DNA of 64,000 nt from assembly GCA_000751295.2 (NCBI GenBank), contig CCMO02000001.1:682001-746000 (forward strand). The letters are read 5' to 3'. Numbering within the stretch: position 1 is the stretch's first letter; every line of letters begins with the position of its first letter. Source of the stretch: a bacterium YEK0313. GTDB taxonomy: Bacteria; Pseudomonadota; Alphaproteobacteria; Rhizobiales; Phreatobacteraceae. Below are positions 1 through 10,970 of the stretch, in pieces. The notes under the pieces were generated by a model. It did not search any database, was not told the origin of the DNA, and saw only the letters and a list, made by a program, of their open reading frames with translations. The position numbers and the translations under genes are program-made.

Positions 1-39
1 TACAAGGCGCTGCCGTGCTTATGCATGGCCGCCAGTCGC

Positions 40-1641
40 CTATCTTTTCGGCATCTTACGCCGCCGGCCCAGCACAACCAGCAGCAGCCCGAGCCACGCA
101 ACGGCAAATGGCATATGGCCGGCGCGTGCGAAAACGGTGGCCGGCAGTGCGGCCGGCAGGCTGGCGTCGAGGGCGTCGCGAGCCCCGAGCGGCAGCGCGC
201 GAACGACCCGCCCGAGGGGGTCGATGACCGCGGAAATGCCATTATTCGCGGCGCGCACGACGGGCAAACCCTCCTCGATGGCGCGCACGGCGGTCTGGTG
301 CAGATGCTGGTAGGGCCCGGGCGTGAAGCCGAACCATGCGTCGTTGGTGACGTTCAGAAGCCAGCCGGGGCGGCGGTCGGGCGCGGTGACCTCGCCGGGA
401 AAGATGATCTCGTAGCAGATCAGGATGCCGACCGGCGGCGCCCCGGGAACATCGATCGTGTAGCGCCGGTCGCCCGCGGAAAATCCACCTTGAACGCGGG
501 TGATCGCCTCGAGGCCCATCGCCTCGAGTCGTTCGTGGAATGGTAAATATTCTCCGAACGGCACGAGATGCACCTTGTCATAGGTGCTGGTGATCGCGCC
601 CTGGTGGTCGATGACATAGGCCGAATTGAACACCCGCGGCAGGCGCCGCCCCGGCAAGGGCGCATCGAGACGCGCCGCCCCGGTGATCAGCGTGGTGCCC
701 TCGGGAATGAGATTGGCGATGCGGGTCAGCGCCTCGCGATCCTGCATCAGGAAGAACGGGAAGGCCGATTCCGGCCAGATCAGGTGCGTGATGTCCTTGA
801 TGCCGTTGCGCTCCGGCGAGGCCGCCTTGTCGGAGAGCTGGGCGTAGCGGTCGAGAATCCAGTCGCGCGCCTGCGGACGGAAACGCTCGTCCTGCGGAAT
901 GTCGGGCTGGACGATCCGCAGCCTGACGCCGTCGACGGTGGCGATCTCGGTCGTCGTGACGCGCCAGGCGCCGAAGGCGGCCAGGCTGGCGAGCACCACG
1001 ATCGCCGCGGCCGGGACGGCGAGACGGCCCCGGCTTTCGCCCGGCCCGTCACCGAGCATGCAGGGGCTGGCGAAAATCAGCACCGTGACCAGCGTGACGC
1101 CGTGGATGCCGACGATCGAAACGACCTGGGCGAGCCAGAGATACTGGGTCAGCGCCGAGCCGTAGGGGTTCCAGGGAAACCCGGTCAGCACCGTGCCGCG
1201 CAGATATTCCGCGCCGGCAAGGCCGAGCCCGAGGGCGAGGACGCGGCCGGCCCCGGGCCGCCAGACGAGACGCGCGAAGGCGGTGCCGAGCGCGGTGAAC
1301 AGGGCAAGGCCCGCCGGCAGCGCCATCACCGCGGCCGGCATCAGCCAGGCGAAACGATCGGCCTCGACCAGGAAGGCCGAACCGATCCACCAGAGGCCGG
1401 CAAGGTGGTAACCGAAGCCGAACCACCAGCCGATGGCCGCGGCGGCCAGCAGCGTGCGCGCGCGACCGCCGGCGGCCGCGCCGTCGATCAGCCAGACCAG
1501 CACGGGAAAGCTCAAGCCCAGCACCGGAAACAGGCCGAAGGGCGGCATGGCGAGCGCGCCGAGGGCCCCGGCTCCGAAGGCCAGCACCGCGCGGCGCCAG
1601 CCCCAGGACAGGATGATCGAGCGGGCCATACGCGGGATCAT
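40..1641 (-). CDS. lnt: Apolipoprotein N-acyltransferase
   Basis: Inner-membrane enzyme that transfers an acyl chain from phospholipid to the amino group of the diacylglyceryl-cysteine of lipoproteins, the last step of lipoprotein maturation. About 533 residues from this start, normal for Lnt. The first ~230 residues are strongly hydrophobic with several membrane spans. A carbon-nitrogen hydrolase domain follows, with the expected triad: Glu in WPES, Lys in YDKVHLVPFGEY and Cys in ICYEI. The frame stays open to 1734, but the extra 31 residues are polar and unlike Lnt, while the ATG at 1641 has GGAGA upstream and precedes the first hydrophobic stretch. ATG 1629 is also possible. It is the last gene of the minus-strand run from miaB, 124 bases below corC. 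Confidence 0.93.
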   Translation of the reverse strand: MIPRMARSIILSWGWRRAVLAFGAGALGALAMPPFGLFPVLGLSFPVLVWLIDGAAAGGRARTLLAAAAIGWWFGFGYHLAGLWWIGSAFLVEADRFAWLMPAAVMALPAGLALFTALGTAFARLVWRPGAGRVLALGLGLAGAEYLRGTVLTGFPWNPYGSALTQYLWLAQVVSIVGIHGVTLVTVLIFASPCMLGDGPGESRGRLAVPAAAIVVLASLAAFGAWRVTTTEIATVDGVRLRIVQPDIPQDERFRPQARDWILDRYAQLSDKAASPERNGIKDITHLIWPESAFPFFLMQDREALTRIANLIPEGTTLITGAARLDAPLPGRRLPRVFNSAYVIDHQGAITSTYDKVHLVPFGEYLPFHERLEAMGLEAITRVQGGFSAGDRRYTIDVPGAPPVGILICYEIIFPGEVTAPDRRPGWLLNVTNDAWFGFTPGPYQHLHQTAVRAIEEGLPVVRAANNGISAVIDPLGRVVRALPLGARDALDASLPAALPATVFARAGHMPFAVAWLGLLLVVLGRRRKMPKR

Positions 1642-1764
1642 CCAGGCGGGGTCTCCAGGGGCGGCCGACGTGATTCGGCCGGGCGACAGGGGCGTATCCC
1701 CCGTGTCGGCCAGGCCGGCGCGCGGGTCAAGCACCGGCCTGCCGGGAGAACACGACCGGCGCCG

Positions 1765-3033
1765 TCACGAGGCCTTGCGCGTGTCGGCCGCCGCCGGCGC
1801 GGGCGACACGGGCGCCGGCACCGACTGCGGCAACGGTATCAGATCGGGAACGGCCTGCACCGCCTGGGCCGGCAGGGCCGCAGCCGCCGGCGCCGGTCCG
1901 TCGACCTGCGGAGCGATCTCCTCCTCCTCGTCCTTGCGGCGGGCGAGACGGGAGGGACGGGCGATCAGCCCGCTGCCACGGGTGATCTTGACCCGCTTGA
2001 CCCGGCGCGGATCGGCATCGACCACCTCGAACTCGAAGTCGTCGCGGCCGGCAACCACCTCGCCGCGCACCGGCACGTGGCCGGCCAGAACGGTCAGGTA
2101 GCCGCCGAGCGTGTCGACCTCGTCGCTGACCTCCTCGCCCGGATCGAAATCCGGCCCGAGCGTCTCGCGCACGTCCTCGAGCGTCGCCCGGGCATCGGCC
2201 ATATAGGCGCCCTCGCCGATCGGGATGATCGCCCTGTCGTCGTCGACGTCGTGCTCGTCCTCGATGTCGCCGACGATGCTCTCGACGATGTCTTCCATGG
2301 CGATCAGGCCGTCGGTACCGCCATATTCGTCGACGACGAGGGCGAGCTGGATGCGCGTCGCCTGCATGCGCGCGAGCAGGTCGATCGCGGGCATGGACGG
2401 CGGCACGAACAGGATCGGCCGGATCAGCCGGCTCGCCGAGAGAGCCACCGACAGGTCGACGGCGCCGAGGTCGAGCCCGGGCTTGTTTTCGGCCTTCGGC
2501 TCGGCTTCGACATCGGCCTTGGCGTCGATGACGCGGCCGGCGCGGCGCCGGCGTGTCGCCGTCTTGGCCTCGTTGAACAGATGGGTGACCAGGTCCTTGA
2601 TGTGGACCATGCCGACGGGATCGTCGAGCGTGTCGTCGAACACCACGAGCCGGGTGTGGCCGGCATCCTCGAACGCCTGCATCAGCGCGCCGAGCGAAAT
2701 GTCCTTCTGGACCGCGATGATGTCGGCGCGCGGTTGGGCGAGGTCGCCGACCCCGCTCTCCCTGAGCTCCAGAATGTTCTTGAGCATCGCGCGCTCTTCC
2801 GGCGTGAAGCCGGCGCCGGCGGGCGCGTCTTCCTCGAGCACTTCCTCGAGGTTGCGGCGGATCGAAGCATTGGCCTTGAGGCCGAGCCTGAGGCGCAGGC
2901 GATCGATCCAGCGTTCGTGGCGCTCGGCCGACCGGTCGGTTTCGGCGGGCGCGCTGTTCGGCGGTAGTGGTGTTGCGGCCTCGGCCGCGGTGCTTCGGTA
3001 TCGACTGTCGCTAGGGTCAGGCATTGGGTTCAT
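1765..3033 (-). CDS. corC: CorC/TlyC-family CBS-domain protein
   Basis: 422-residue soluble member of the hemolysin C/CorC family, linked to magnesium/cobalt efflux and, in the ybeY-lnt context, to membrane homeostasis. A tandem CBS pair occupies roughly residues 85-265 (GMVHIKDL in the first, VDEYGGTDGLIAMEDIVE in the second). A C-terminal CorC_HlyC transporter-associated domain follows (EVSDEVDTLGG near residue 305). The last ~70 residues are Ala/Pro-rich and low complexity. There is no DUF21 membrane domain, so this is the short cytosolic form. The ATG at 3033 overlaps the 3' end of ybeY by 17 bases, indicating coupled translation; a second in-frame ATG lies 9 bases downstream. Confidence 0.9.
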   Translation of the reverse strand: MNPMPDPSDSRYRSTAAEAATPLPPNSAPAETDRSAERHERWIDRLRLRLGLKANASIRRNLEEVLEEDAPAGAGFTPEERAMLKNILELRESGVGDLAQPRADIIAVQKDISLGALMQAFEDAGHTRLVVFDDTLDDPVGMVHIKDLVTHLFNEAKTATRRRRAGRVIDAKADVEAEPKAENKPGLDLGAVDLSVALSASRLIRPILFVPPSMPAIDLLARMQATRIQLALVVDEYGGTDGLIAMEDIVESIVGDIEDEHDVDDDRAIIPIGEGAYMADARATLEDVRETLGPDFDPGEEVSDEVDTLGGYLTVLAGHVPVRGEVVAGRDDFEFEVVDADPRRVKRVKITRGSGLIARPSRLARRKDEEEEIAPQVDGPAPAAAALPAQAVQAVPDLIPLPQSVPAPVSPAPAAADTRKAS

Positions 3034-3526
3034 CGGGCATGGTGCGCCCGGCCGCGTGGGGGTCCTTGATGCCGAGACCGGCCAGGACTTCGGTTTCGAT
3101 CCGTTCCATGGTCAGCGCTTCGGCTTCCGTTTCGTGATCGAAGCCCAGAAGATGCAAGAGACCATGGATCGTCAAGTGGGTCAGGTGCTCGCCGGGCGCA
3201 ATACTTTCCTCGCCCGCCTCCCGGACGAGCGTCTCATAGGCAATGATCACATCGCCCAGGATCGGCCCGTGCGGCGCCGGAAACGACAGGACATTGGTCG
3301 GCTTGTCCTTGGCCCGATAGTCGCGGTTGAGCCGCCGCACCTCGCCGTCATCGGCGAGCGCGACGGACAATTCGGCATCGGCCGGCACCTTCACATCAGG
3401 GTGATGGGTGGCCGCCGCCACCGCCCGACGCACCAGATCCTCGGCATCGGGCAGGTCCTGCCAGCGGTCCGAGAGAATGGCGATATCGGTCGAGACCGGG
3501 CTCTCGATCAGCGGATCGTAACTCAT
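3017..3526 (-). CDS. ybeY: Endoribonuclease YbeY
   Basis: Metal-dependent single-strand endoribonuclease for 16S rRNA 3' maturation and ribosome quality control. The zinc site is clear in HLTIHGLLHLLGFDHETE (three His as HxxxHxxxxxH) near residues 125-140. RDYRAKDKPTNVLSFP, just before it, is the second signature of the family. 169 residues is typical. It sits between phoH and corC exactly as in many proteobacteria, 24 bases below the phoH stop, where the short gap contains a repeated GGAATAGTA element. Confidence 0.96.
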   Translation of the reverse strand: MSYDPLIESPVSTDIAILSDRWQDLPDAEDLVRRAVAAATHHPDVKVPADAELSVALADDGEVRRLNRDYRAKDKPTNVLSFPAPHGPILGDVIIAYETLVREAGEESIAPGEHLTHLTIHGLLHLLGFDHETEAEALTMERIETEVLAGLGIKDPHAAGRTMPDEPNA

Positions 3527-3549
3527 AATACTCGCGTACTATTCCGATA

Positions 3550-4635
3550 CTATTCCTGGCGCATCCGGCGCGAGGCATGTGGCGCGCGGTGGTCGCCGGA
3601 GCGGGTGGCCGCCTCGTAGGCCTTGACGATGCGCCCGACCAGTTCGTGGCGGACCACATCGTCCTCAGTGAAATAGGCCTGGGCAATGCCGGGAACGCCG
3701 TCGAGGAGATCGAGCGCCTCTGTGAGGCCGGAGGTCATGCCGGGCGGCAGGTCGACCTGGGTCGGGTCGCCCGTGATGATCATCCGCGAATTCTCGCCGA
3801 GCCGGGTGAGGAACATCTTCATTTGCATGGACGTGGTGTTCTGGGCTTCGTCCAGGATCACCACGGCGTTGGTCAGCGTGCGTCCGCGCATGAAGGCGAG
3901 CGGCGCGATCTCGATCATGGTCGACTGGATGCCGCGCTCGACCCGCGGCGCGTCCATCAGATCGTACAGCGCATCGTAGATCGGCCGCAGATAAGGATCG
4001 ACCTTTTCCTTCATGTCGCCGGGCAGGAAGCCGAGCCGCTCGCCGGCTTCCACGGCCGGACGGGTCAGGATGAGCCGGTCGACCAGTCCCTTGTCGAGCA
4101 GCGCCACGGCCTGGGCGACCGCGAGCCAGGTCTTGCCGGTGCCGGCCGGACCGATGCCGAAGACCAGCTCGTTGCGCTTCAGCGCGCGGATATAGGCATC
4201 CTGCGCGGGCGTGCGGGCGCGCACCGTGCGCTTGCGCGTGACGATCTCCTCGTGGCCGATGCGCGGCGCGCCGTCGGCCTCGAACAGCGACCCCTGCGAG
4301 GTGGTCATGCGGATGGCGCCGTCGACATCGCCGAGGGTGATGTCATGGCCCGCCTGCAGGCGCTGGTAGAGGCTTTCGAGCACGGCCTTGGCCTGCTCGC
4401 ACAGATCCGGCGGACCGGCGAGGGTCACATGATTGCCGCGAGCGGTGGCCTGGATCCTCAGCCGCTTCTCGATGAAGGCGAGGTTCTGGTCATATTGGCC
4501 GAACAGGCGGCTGGCGAGGCGATTGTCGTCGAAAGCCAGCGTGATCTCGGCTTCGGTGTTGGAGTCGTGCGTCGCAAGCCAGGGAATGTTTTGGCCGCTG
4601 TCCGGCCCGAAGCCACCCGCACCCGAATTTTTCAA
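3550..4635 (-). CDS. ybeZ: PhoH-family ATPase (YbeZ)
   Basis: 361-residue PhoH-like P-loop NTPase that partners YbeY in RNA metabolism. Walker A is GPAGTGKT (about residue 160); Walker B is in VVILDEAQNTT, followed by the sensor region MIITGDPTQVDLPPG. The N-terminal ~110 residues form the usual KH-like portion. The start is a TTG at 4635, chosen because AAGGA lies 7 bases upstream and the N-terminus matches family length. It follows miaB by 25 bases and precedes ybeY in the same operon. Confidence 0.94.
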   Translation of the reverse strand: MKNSGAGGFGPDSGQNIPWLATHDSNTEAEITLAFDDNRLASRLFGQYDQNLAFIEKRLRIQATARGNHVTLAGPPDLCEQAKAVLESLYQRLQAGHDITLGDVDGAIRMTTSQGSLFEADGAPRIGHEEIVTRKRTVRARTPAQDAYIRALKRNELVFGIGPAGTGKTWLAVAQAVALLDKGLVDRLILTRPAVEAGERLGFLPGDMKEKVDPYLRPIYDALYDLMDAPRVERGIQSTMIEIAPLAFMRGRTLTNAVVILDEAQNTTSMQMKMFLTRLGENSRMIITGDPTQVDLPPGMTSGLTEALDLLDGVPGIAQAYFTEDDVVRHELVGRIVKAYEAATRSGDHRAPHASRRMRQE

Positions 4636-4660
4636 ACCGTCGATCCTTCCGTGGAAAGGT

Positions 4661-6106
<1,446 letters not shown>

Positions 6107-6277
6107 CGCCTGCTCGTGGTTCAGGACGCGCGGTATAGCGGATTTCCGGCCCGGCCGGGAGTCGTCAAGCTCCTGGCGCGGTCCGATCCCTGCCGCAGCC
6201 CGCCCGCGGCGACCCAGCCACCCATTGCGCGAGCCGGGCCGTCATTCGAGAATGGACGCGCGGGCAGGAGCGCGATC

Positions 6278-6721
6278 ATGCGGAGCGTCGCATTGATGGA
6301 GCAGGGCGTGCGCGAGGCCATGGCCAGCATCGCGGCCAGCCCGCAGCGGCGGATGACGCCCTTCGTGCTGTTCGTCGACAACGGCAAGGCCGTCCATCTC
6401 ACCAGCCAGCGCGAAGCCGCGGATGCCCTCGCCTTCTTTCGCCAGGCGATCCGGCCGCGGCCCGGCACGACGGACTACGTGCTGATCTGGGACGGCGTGA
6501 TGGCGGAGTTCCATCCGGACCGGCCGGGCGCGGACGGCGACCGCGCCATCTTCGCGGAAATGGGCGACGACAAGCTGCCCGACGCGACCGTCATGGCCTA
6601 TCGCTTCGCGATCAAGGAGCCCGGCCTGTTCCGCCGCAAGCGCGAACTGGTGATCAGGGACAACACGCTCATCTATGCGGCGGCGCCATCACGGATCTTC
6701 CCCGGCCCGCAGGCGCCCTGA
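6278..6721 (+). CDS. Conserved small protein of unknown function
   Basis: 147 residues; I do not recognise a named family. Predicted soluble, with a mixed alpha/beta pattern (FVLFVDNGKAVHLTS, DYVLIWDGVMAEF) and a basic C-terminal half (GLFRRKRELVIRD). No signal peptide or membrane segment. The reading frame is open far upstream, but the ATG at 6278 has AGGAG seven bases before it and the preceding sequence is antisense to miaB. It is divergent from miaB and convergent with the SDR at 6760. Codon use matches the neighbours. Confidence 0.7.
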   Translation: MRSVALMEQGVREAMASIAASPQRRMTPFVLFVDNGKAVHLTSQREAADALAFFRQAIRPRPGTTDYVLIWDGVMAEFHPDRPGADGDRAIFAEMGDDKLPDATVMAYRFAIKEPGLFRRKRELVIRDNTLIYAAAPSRIFPGPQAP

Positions 6722-6759
6722 CCGGGGGCCGCGGGCCGCACCAGCGCCGAAAGCACAGG

Positions 6760-7500
6760 TCAATAGGCCTGGGCGGTCGGCCGCACCACGATCTCGTTGA
6801 CGTCGACGTCGCCGGGCTCGCCGACGGCATAGGCCACCGCCCGGGCAATGGCATCGGCCGGCAGGAGATCGCGCCGGTAGTCCTCGATGGCGGCCCGCCG
6901 CAGCTCGGGATCGGAAATCGTCTCGGCGAGCTCCGAAACCGTCGCTCCCGGCGCGACCAGGGTGACACGAATGCCCGGCCCCGCCTCCTGGCGCAGCCCC
7001 TCCGACACCGCCCTCACCCCGTATTTGCTGGCCGAATAGACCGCGGCCGTCGGCACGATGCGCCGGTCGGCGACCGAGCTGACATGGACGAAATGGCCGC
7101 CGCCCTGGGCCTGGAACACCGGCAGGGCGGCGGCGATGCCATGCAGCACGCCCTTCAGATTGACGTCGATCATCCGGTCCCATTCGTCCACCTTGAGAGC
7201 CGTCATCGGCGACAGCGGCATCAGGCCGGCATTGCCGACCATGACGTCGAGGCGGCCGAAGCGCCGGCACGCGAAGGCGACGAACGCGGCGACGTCGGCC
7301 CGGTCGGCGACGTCGAGCCGCGTCCAGGCGACCGCGCCCCCGGCGGCCTCGATCTCCGCGGCGATCGCCATGAGCCGCTCGGTCCTGCGGGCGCCGAGCA
7401 CCACCTTGGCCCCGCTGCCGGCAAGGCGGCGGGCAACGGCCTCGCCGATGCCGCTGGAGGCGCCGGTGACGGCAACGACTTTTCCATTCAGATCCTGCAT
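6760..7500 (-). CDS. SDR-family NAD(P)-dependent oxidoreductase
   Basis: 246-residue classical short-chain dehydrogenase. TGASSGIGEAV (about residues 12-22) is the dinucleotide-binding glycine motif, NAG is present (VGNAGLMPLS), and the catalytic Tyr-x-x-x-Lys is in YSASKYG with a Ser upstream in VSSV. The substrate cannot be assigned; SDRs of this type act on small aldehydes, ketones or quinones. The ATG at 7500 (MQDLNGKVV) was preferred over the upstream-open frame because it begins just before the first beta strand. It lies 52 bases downstream of the Atu4866 gene on the same strand, so the two are probably cotranscribed and controlled by the divergent LysR gene at 8018. Confidence 0.88.
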   Translation of the reverse strand: MQDLNGKVVAVTGASSGIGEAVARRLAGSGAKVVLGARRTERLMAIAAEIEAAGGAVAWTRLDVADRADVAAFVAFACRRFGRLDVMVGNAGLMPLSPMTALKVDEWDRMIDVNLKGVLHGIAAALPVFQAQGGGHFVHVSSVADRRIVPTAAVYSASKYGVRAVSEGLRQEAGPGIRVTLVAPGATVSELAETISDPELRRAAIEDYRRDLLPADAIARAVAYAVGEPGDVDVNEIVVRPTAQAY

Positions 7501-7552
7501 GGCGGGCATTCCAGTTCTCGAAAACGGACGATGGGCGGCGGAGCCGGCGGGA

Positions 7553-7891
7553 TCATTCGCGCCGGAACGCATCGCCGCCGACGCGCAGCACGCCATCGGT
7601 GACAAGGCCGGTGGCGGTGAAACCGGAATCGTCGAAGAAGACGAGCTGCGGTCCGCGCACCTCGTAGCGGCCGCGATAGGCGCTGCGGCGCTGGCCGCGC
7701 GCCTCGTCGTAGCGGCCGTCGGCCATGAGCTCGAGGCGGATGAAGCCGTTGGCGGTCACCCACATGCCGATGACGGTATCGGCCGCCGGCCGGCCGGCCG
7801 GCTCCGTGGCGATGGCAAGCTCGGGGCCGGCCGCGATCAGGCTGGCGACGCTCGCCGCCATCATGGAAGTGCGTGTCAGGGATAGGGCCAT
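7553..7891 (-). CDS. Atu4866-domain protein, probably exported
   Basis: 112 residues from the ATG at 7891, which has AAGGA upstream on the coding strand. The first ~28 residues look like a signal peptide (hydrophobic Ala-rich stretch ending near ELAIATE). The remaining ~80 residues match the Atu4866 family: GMWVTANGFIRLEL, GRYDEARG, YRGRYEVRG and DDSGFTATG. The fold is a small beta-barrel of unknown function. These proteins are often found beside an SDR and a LysR regulator, as here. Confidence 0.8.
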   Translation of the reverse strand: MALSLTRTSMMAASVASLIAAGPELAIATEPAGRPAADTVIGMWVTANGFIRLELMADGRYDEARGQRRSAYRGRYEVRGPQLVFFDDSGFTATGLVTDGVLRVGGDAFRRE

Positions 7892-8017
7892 CGGACGATC
7901 CTTCGGTGCTGGCCGCGGCCTCGACGGCCGGGTCGTTGCGGATGCCGGGACCCTAGTCCTTGACCCAGAAGGACACGAACGCATAGATGTCAGAATAAGA
8001 ATGATCGGAGGTCATTC

Positions 8018-8944
8018 ATGAGCTTCGACGGCCGGCTGCTCGGCGGCATCGGCGTGCTGACGGCCGTGGTCGAAACCGGCAGCTTCGTGCGCGCCGCCGA
8101 CGCGCTGGGCCTCACCCAGTCGGGTGTCAGCCGCGCCATAGCACGGCTCGAAAAGCGCATCGGCATTCGCCTCCTGCACCGCACGGCGCGGGCGGTATCG
8201 CTGACCGAGGAAGGCCGGCTGTTCCATGCCGAGGTGCTGCCGCTCCTTCGGGGCATCGAAGCAGCCGCCACCGCGGCGGCCGGCGCCGGCCGCCAGGTCC
8301 GCGGCCGCCTCCGGGTGAATGCCGACCCGCCCTTCGGTCATTTCCTGCTGACGCCGCGGCTGCCGGAATTCCTGGCGCAGCATCCCGAGCTGACGGTCGA
8401 TCTGTTCGTGCGCGACCAGCTCGGCGATTTCATCGGCGAAGGTTTCGACGTCGCGGTGCGTTTCGGCGAGCCCGAGCCCTCGGGCCTGACCTGCCGGCTG
8501 CTGATGCGGGCCCGCGTCGTGACCTGCGCCGCGCCGGCCTATATCGCCCGCCGCGGCGCGCCGGGACACCCGCGCGAGCTCGCCGACCACGAATGCGTGC
8601 TGATCCGCGATCCGGCGACGGGGCGGCCCTTCGCCTGGGAACTGCACCGCGGCGCCGAGGCCGTGCCGGTCACGGTGCGCGGCCGCCTGATGGTCAATGA
8701 CGGCCGCAGCCTGATCGCCTCCTGCCTCGGCGGCCAGGGCATCGCGCAGTTGCTCGACTTCATGGCCGCCGACATGCTCGCCGACGGCAGCCTCGTCCAG
8801 GTCCTGCCGGACTGGGCCGACGAGACCTTTCCCGCCTATCTCTATCACCGTGCGCAGGGCCTGCCGACGGCGCGCCTGCGCGCCTTCATCGACTTCCTCG
8901 GCGGGATCGTGCGGCCGCCGCGCGTCAGCGCAGCCGCGGATTGA
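8018..8944 (+). CDS. LysR-family transcriptional regulator
   Basis: 308 residues. An N-terminal winged helix-turn-helix covers residues ~8-65 (FVRAADALGLTQSGVSRAIARL), followed by a LysR substrate-binding domain. GGAGG at 8007-8011 sits six bases before the ATG. Divergent from the Atu4866/SDR pair with only 126 bases between them, so those genes are the likely target; an imperfect TCA-N9-TGA dyad lies at 7990-8004. The end overlaps by 20 bases the end of the convergent permease gene at 8925. Confidence 0.92.
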   Translation: MSFDGRLLGGIGVLTAVVETGSFVRAADALGLTQSGVSRAIARLEKRIGIRLLHRTARAVSLTEEGRLFHAEVLPLLRGIEAAATAAAGAGRQVRGRLRVNADPPFGHFLLTPRLPEFLAQHPELTVDLFVRDQLGDFIGEGFDVAVRFGEPEPSGLTCRLLMRARVVTCAAPAYIARRGAPGHPRELADHECVLIRDPATGRPFAWELHRGAEAVPVTVRGRLMVNDGRSLIASCLGGQGIAQLLDFMAADMLADGSLVQVLPDWADETFPAYLYHRAQGLPTARLRAFIDFLGGIVRPPRVSAAAD

Positions 8945-9884
8945 GCGCGTCGCGCAGCCAGTCGCCGAGCAGGTTGACCGACAGGACAAGGGCCGCGAGC
9001 GCGATCCCCGGGAAGATCACCACCCACCATTCGCCGGAGAACAGGAACTCGTTGCCGATCTGGATCAGCGTGCCGAGCGAGGGCGTGGTCGGCGGCAGGC
9101 CGACGCCGAGGAAGGACAGGGTCGCCTCGGTGATGACGGCGAGCGCCAGGTTGATGGTGGCGATCACCAGGACCGGGCCGGTGACGTTCGGCAGGACGTG
9201 GCGGAACAGGATGGTCGGCCGCGACAGGCCGATCAGGCGGGCGGCCTGGACATATTCCTTGTTGCGCTCGACCAGCGTCGAGCCGCGGACGGTGCGGGCA
9301 TATTGCACCCAGAACGACAGGCCGATGGAGAGCACCAGCACCCAGAAGATCAGCACGTCCGAGCGCCTGCCGCCGACCAGCGCGTGCATCGTGCCGTCGA
9401 TGAGCAGCGCGGTGAGAATGGCCGGGAAGGTCAGCTGCACGTCGGCGATGCGCATGATGATGCTGTCGACCGTGCCGCCGAAATAGCCGGCGACGAGGCC
9501 GAGCACGATGCCGATGGTGGCCGCCACCAGCACGCCGAGAAAGCCGATGACGATCGAGACGCGCATGCCGAACAGCACGGAGGAGAAGACGCAGCGGCCC
9601 TGCTGGTCGGTGCCGAGCGGAAAGCGCCACTCCCCGTCCGCCGCCCAGACCGGCGGCTTGGACCCGTCGAGCAGGCTGAGCGTCTCCGGATTGAACGGAT
9701 CGTTCGGCGCGATCCAGGGCGCCAGCAGGGCGCTGACCACCAGGATCAGCGCGACCAGCGCGGCGAGCATGGTCACCCAGGAGCGAGTGAACGAATAGAA
9801 GATGTCGGAATCGACGATGCGCGCGAGGACCGAACGGCGGGCCGGGCGGGCGGCGGAGGGCGGCGTGTCAGAGGTCACGGACAT
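8925..9884 (-). CDS. Peptide/nickel-type ABC importer permease, DppC-like
   Basis: 319-residue inner-membrane permease of the dipeptide/oligopeptide/nickel family. The N-terminal OppC_N segment (about residues 35-85, ending in LLAPWIAPNDPFNP) is followed by the binding-protein-dependent transport domain. The EAA loop for ATPase contact is around EYVQAARLIGLSRPTILFRH. Six membrane helices can be traced. It is the third gene of a binding protein-permease-permease operon, 12 bases below the DppB-like gene. No ATPase gene is in this operon. Confidence 0.92.
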   Translation of the reverse strand: MSVTSDTPPSAARPARRSVLARIVDSDIFYSFTRSWVTMLAALVALILVVSALLAPWIAPNDPFNPETLSLLDGSKPPVWAADGEWRFPLGTDQQGRCVFSSVLFGMRVSIVIGFLGVLVAATIGIVLGLVAGYFGGTVDSIIMRIADVQLTFPAILTALLIDGTMHALVGGRRSDVLIFWVLVLSIGLSFWVQYARTVRGSTLVERNKEYVQAARLIGLSRPTILFRHVLPNVTGPVLVIATINLALAVITEATLSFLGVGLPPTTPSLGTLIQIGNEFLFSGEWWVVIFPGIALAALVLSVNLLGDWLRDALNPRLR

Positions 9885-9896
9885 GGGTTTTGAGCC

Positions 9897-10877
9897 TCAC
9901 GACGCCCGGCCGGCGATCCGGATGCGCGGATCGACGGCGACATAGAGGAGATCGACGATCAGGTTGATCACGACGAACAGGCTCGCGACCAGGAGCAGGT
10001 AGGCCGACATGATGGGAATGTCGACGTTCTGCACCGCCTGCAGGAACAGAAGGCCCATACCGGGCCACTGGAACACCGTCTCGGTGATGATGGCGAAGGC
10101 GATGATCGAGCCGATCTGCAGGCCGGTGATGGTGATGACCGGGATCAGCGTGTTCTTGAGGGCATGGCCGAAATTGATCGCCCGGTTGGTCAGGCCGCGG
10201 GCGCGCGCGAACTTGATGTAGTCGGTGCGCAGCACCTCCATCATCTCCGAGCGCACGAGGCGCATGATCAGCGTCATCTGGAACAGGCCGAGCGTGATGG
10301 CCGGAAGGATGAGCGAGCTCCAGCCCTGGGCGGTCAGGAAGCCGGTCGACCACCAGCCGAGATCGACGACGCCCTGCCGGCCGAACGACTTCAGGACGCC
10401 GAGCGTCACCGGGAAGATGAAGATGAGCAGGATGCCGATCAGGAAGGTCGGCAGGGAAATGCCGATGAGCGAGACGGTCTGGAACAGCTTCGACAGGATG
10501 GAATGGGGCTTCAGGCCGGAATAGACGCCCATGGGAATGCCGGCGAGCAGCGCGAACAGCGCCGAGACGAGGGCCAGCTCCATGGTGGCCGGAAAGCGCT
10601 CCCCGATCAGCTTGGAGACCTTCTGCTTGTTCTGGTAGCTGGTGCCGAAATCGAACTTGGCCGCGTTCCAGACGAAGCGCAGGAACTGCACCGGCACGGG
10701 ATCGTCGAGGCCGAGCTGCTTGCGGATCTCCGCGCGCTGCTCGACGGTGGTGTCCTGGCCGACCATCTGGTTCACGGGATCGCCGACGAAGCGAAACAGC
10801 GAGAAGGCGATCAGCGAGACGGCCAGAAGGACGACGACGGCCTGGGCCAGCCGGCGCAGAATGAACGCGAGCATCAC
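9897..10877 (-). CDS. Peptide/nickel-type ABC importer permease, DppB-like
   Basis: 326 residues. N-terminal first helix and periplasmic loop are typical of DppB (LIAFSLFRFVGDPVNQMVG). The EAA coupling loop is in DYIKFARARGLTNRAI, and the end contains the DppB signature VFQWPGMGLLFLQAV. It pairs with the DppC-like gene at 8925 to form the membrane channel and lies 93 bases below the binding-protein gene. Confidence 0.93.
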   Translation of the reverse strand: MMLAFILRRLAQAVVVLLAVSLIAFSLFRFVGDPVNQMVGQDTTVEQRAEIRKQLGLDDPVPVQFLRFVWNAAKFDFGTSYQNKQKVSKLIGERFPATMELALVSALFALLAGIPMGVYSGLKPHSILSKLFQTVSLIGISLPTFLIGILLIFIFPVTLGVLKSFGRQGVVDLGWWSTGFLTAQGWSSLILPAITLGLFQMTLIMRLVRSEMMEVLRTDYIKFARARGLTNRAINFGHALKNTLIPVITITGLQIGSIIAFAIITETVFQWPGMGLLFLQAVQNVDIPIMSAYLLLVASLFVVINLIVDLLYVAVDPRIRIAGRAS

Positions 10878-10970
10878 ATTCCCTCGGAACGATGAGGGAA
10901 GCGGCCACGGGTGCCGCTTCCTCGAAGAGCCCTGGCGGGCCGGACGAGGGACGTCCGGCCGGACAGGTGG

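Noticed and set aside
1..39. Possible gene before lnt
   Set aside because: Only 39 bases beyond the lnt stop are available; nothing can be called.
568..2967. 799-residue open frame on the plus strand
   Set aside because: Antisense to lnt and corC; Arg/Asp-rich composition with no domain. A typical GC-rich shadow frame.
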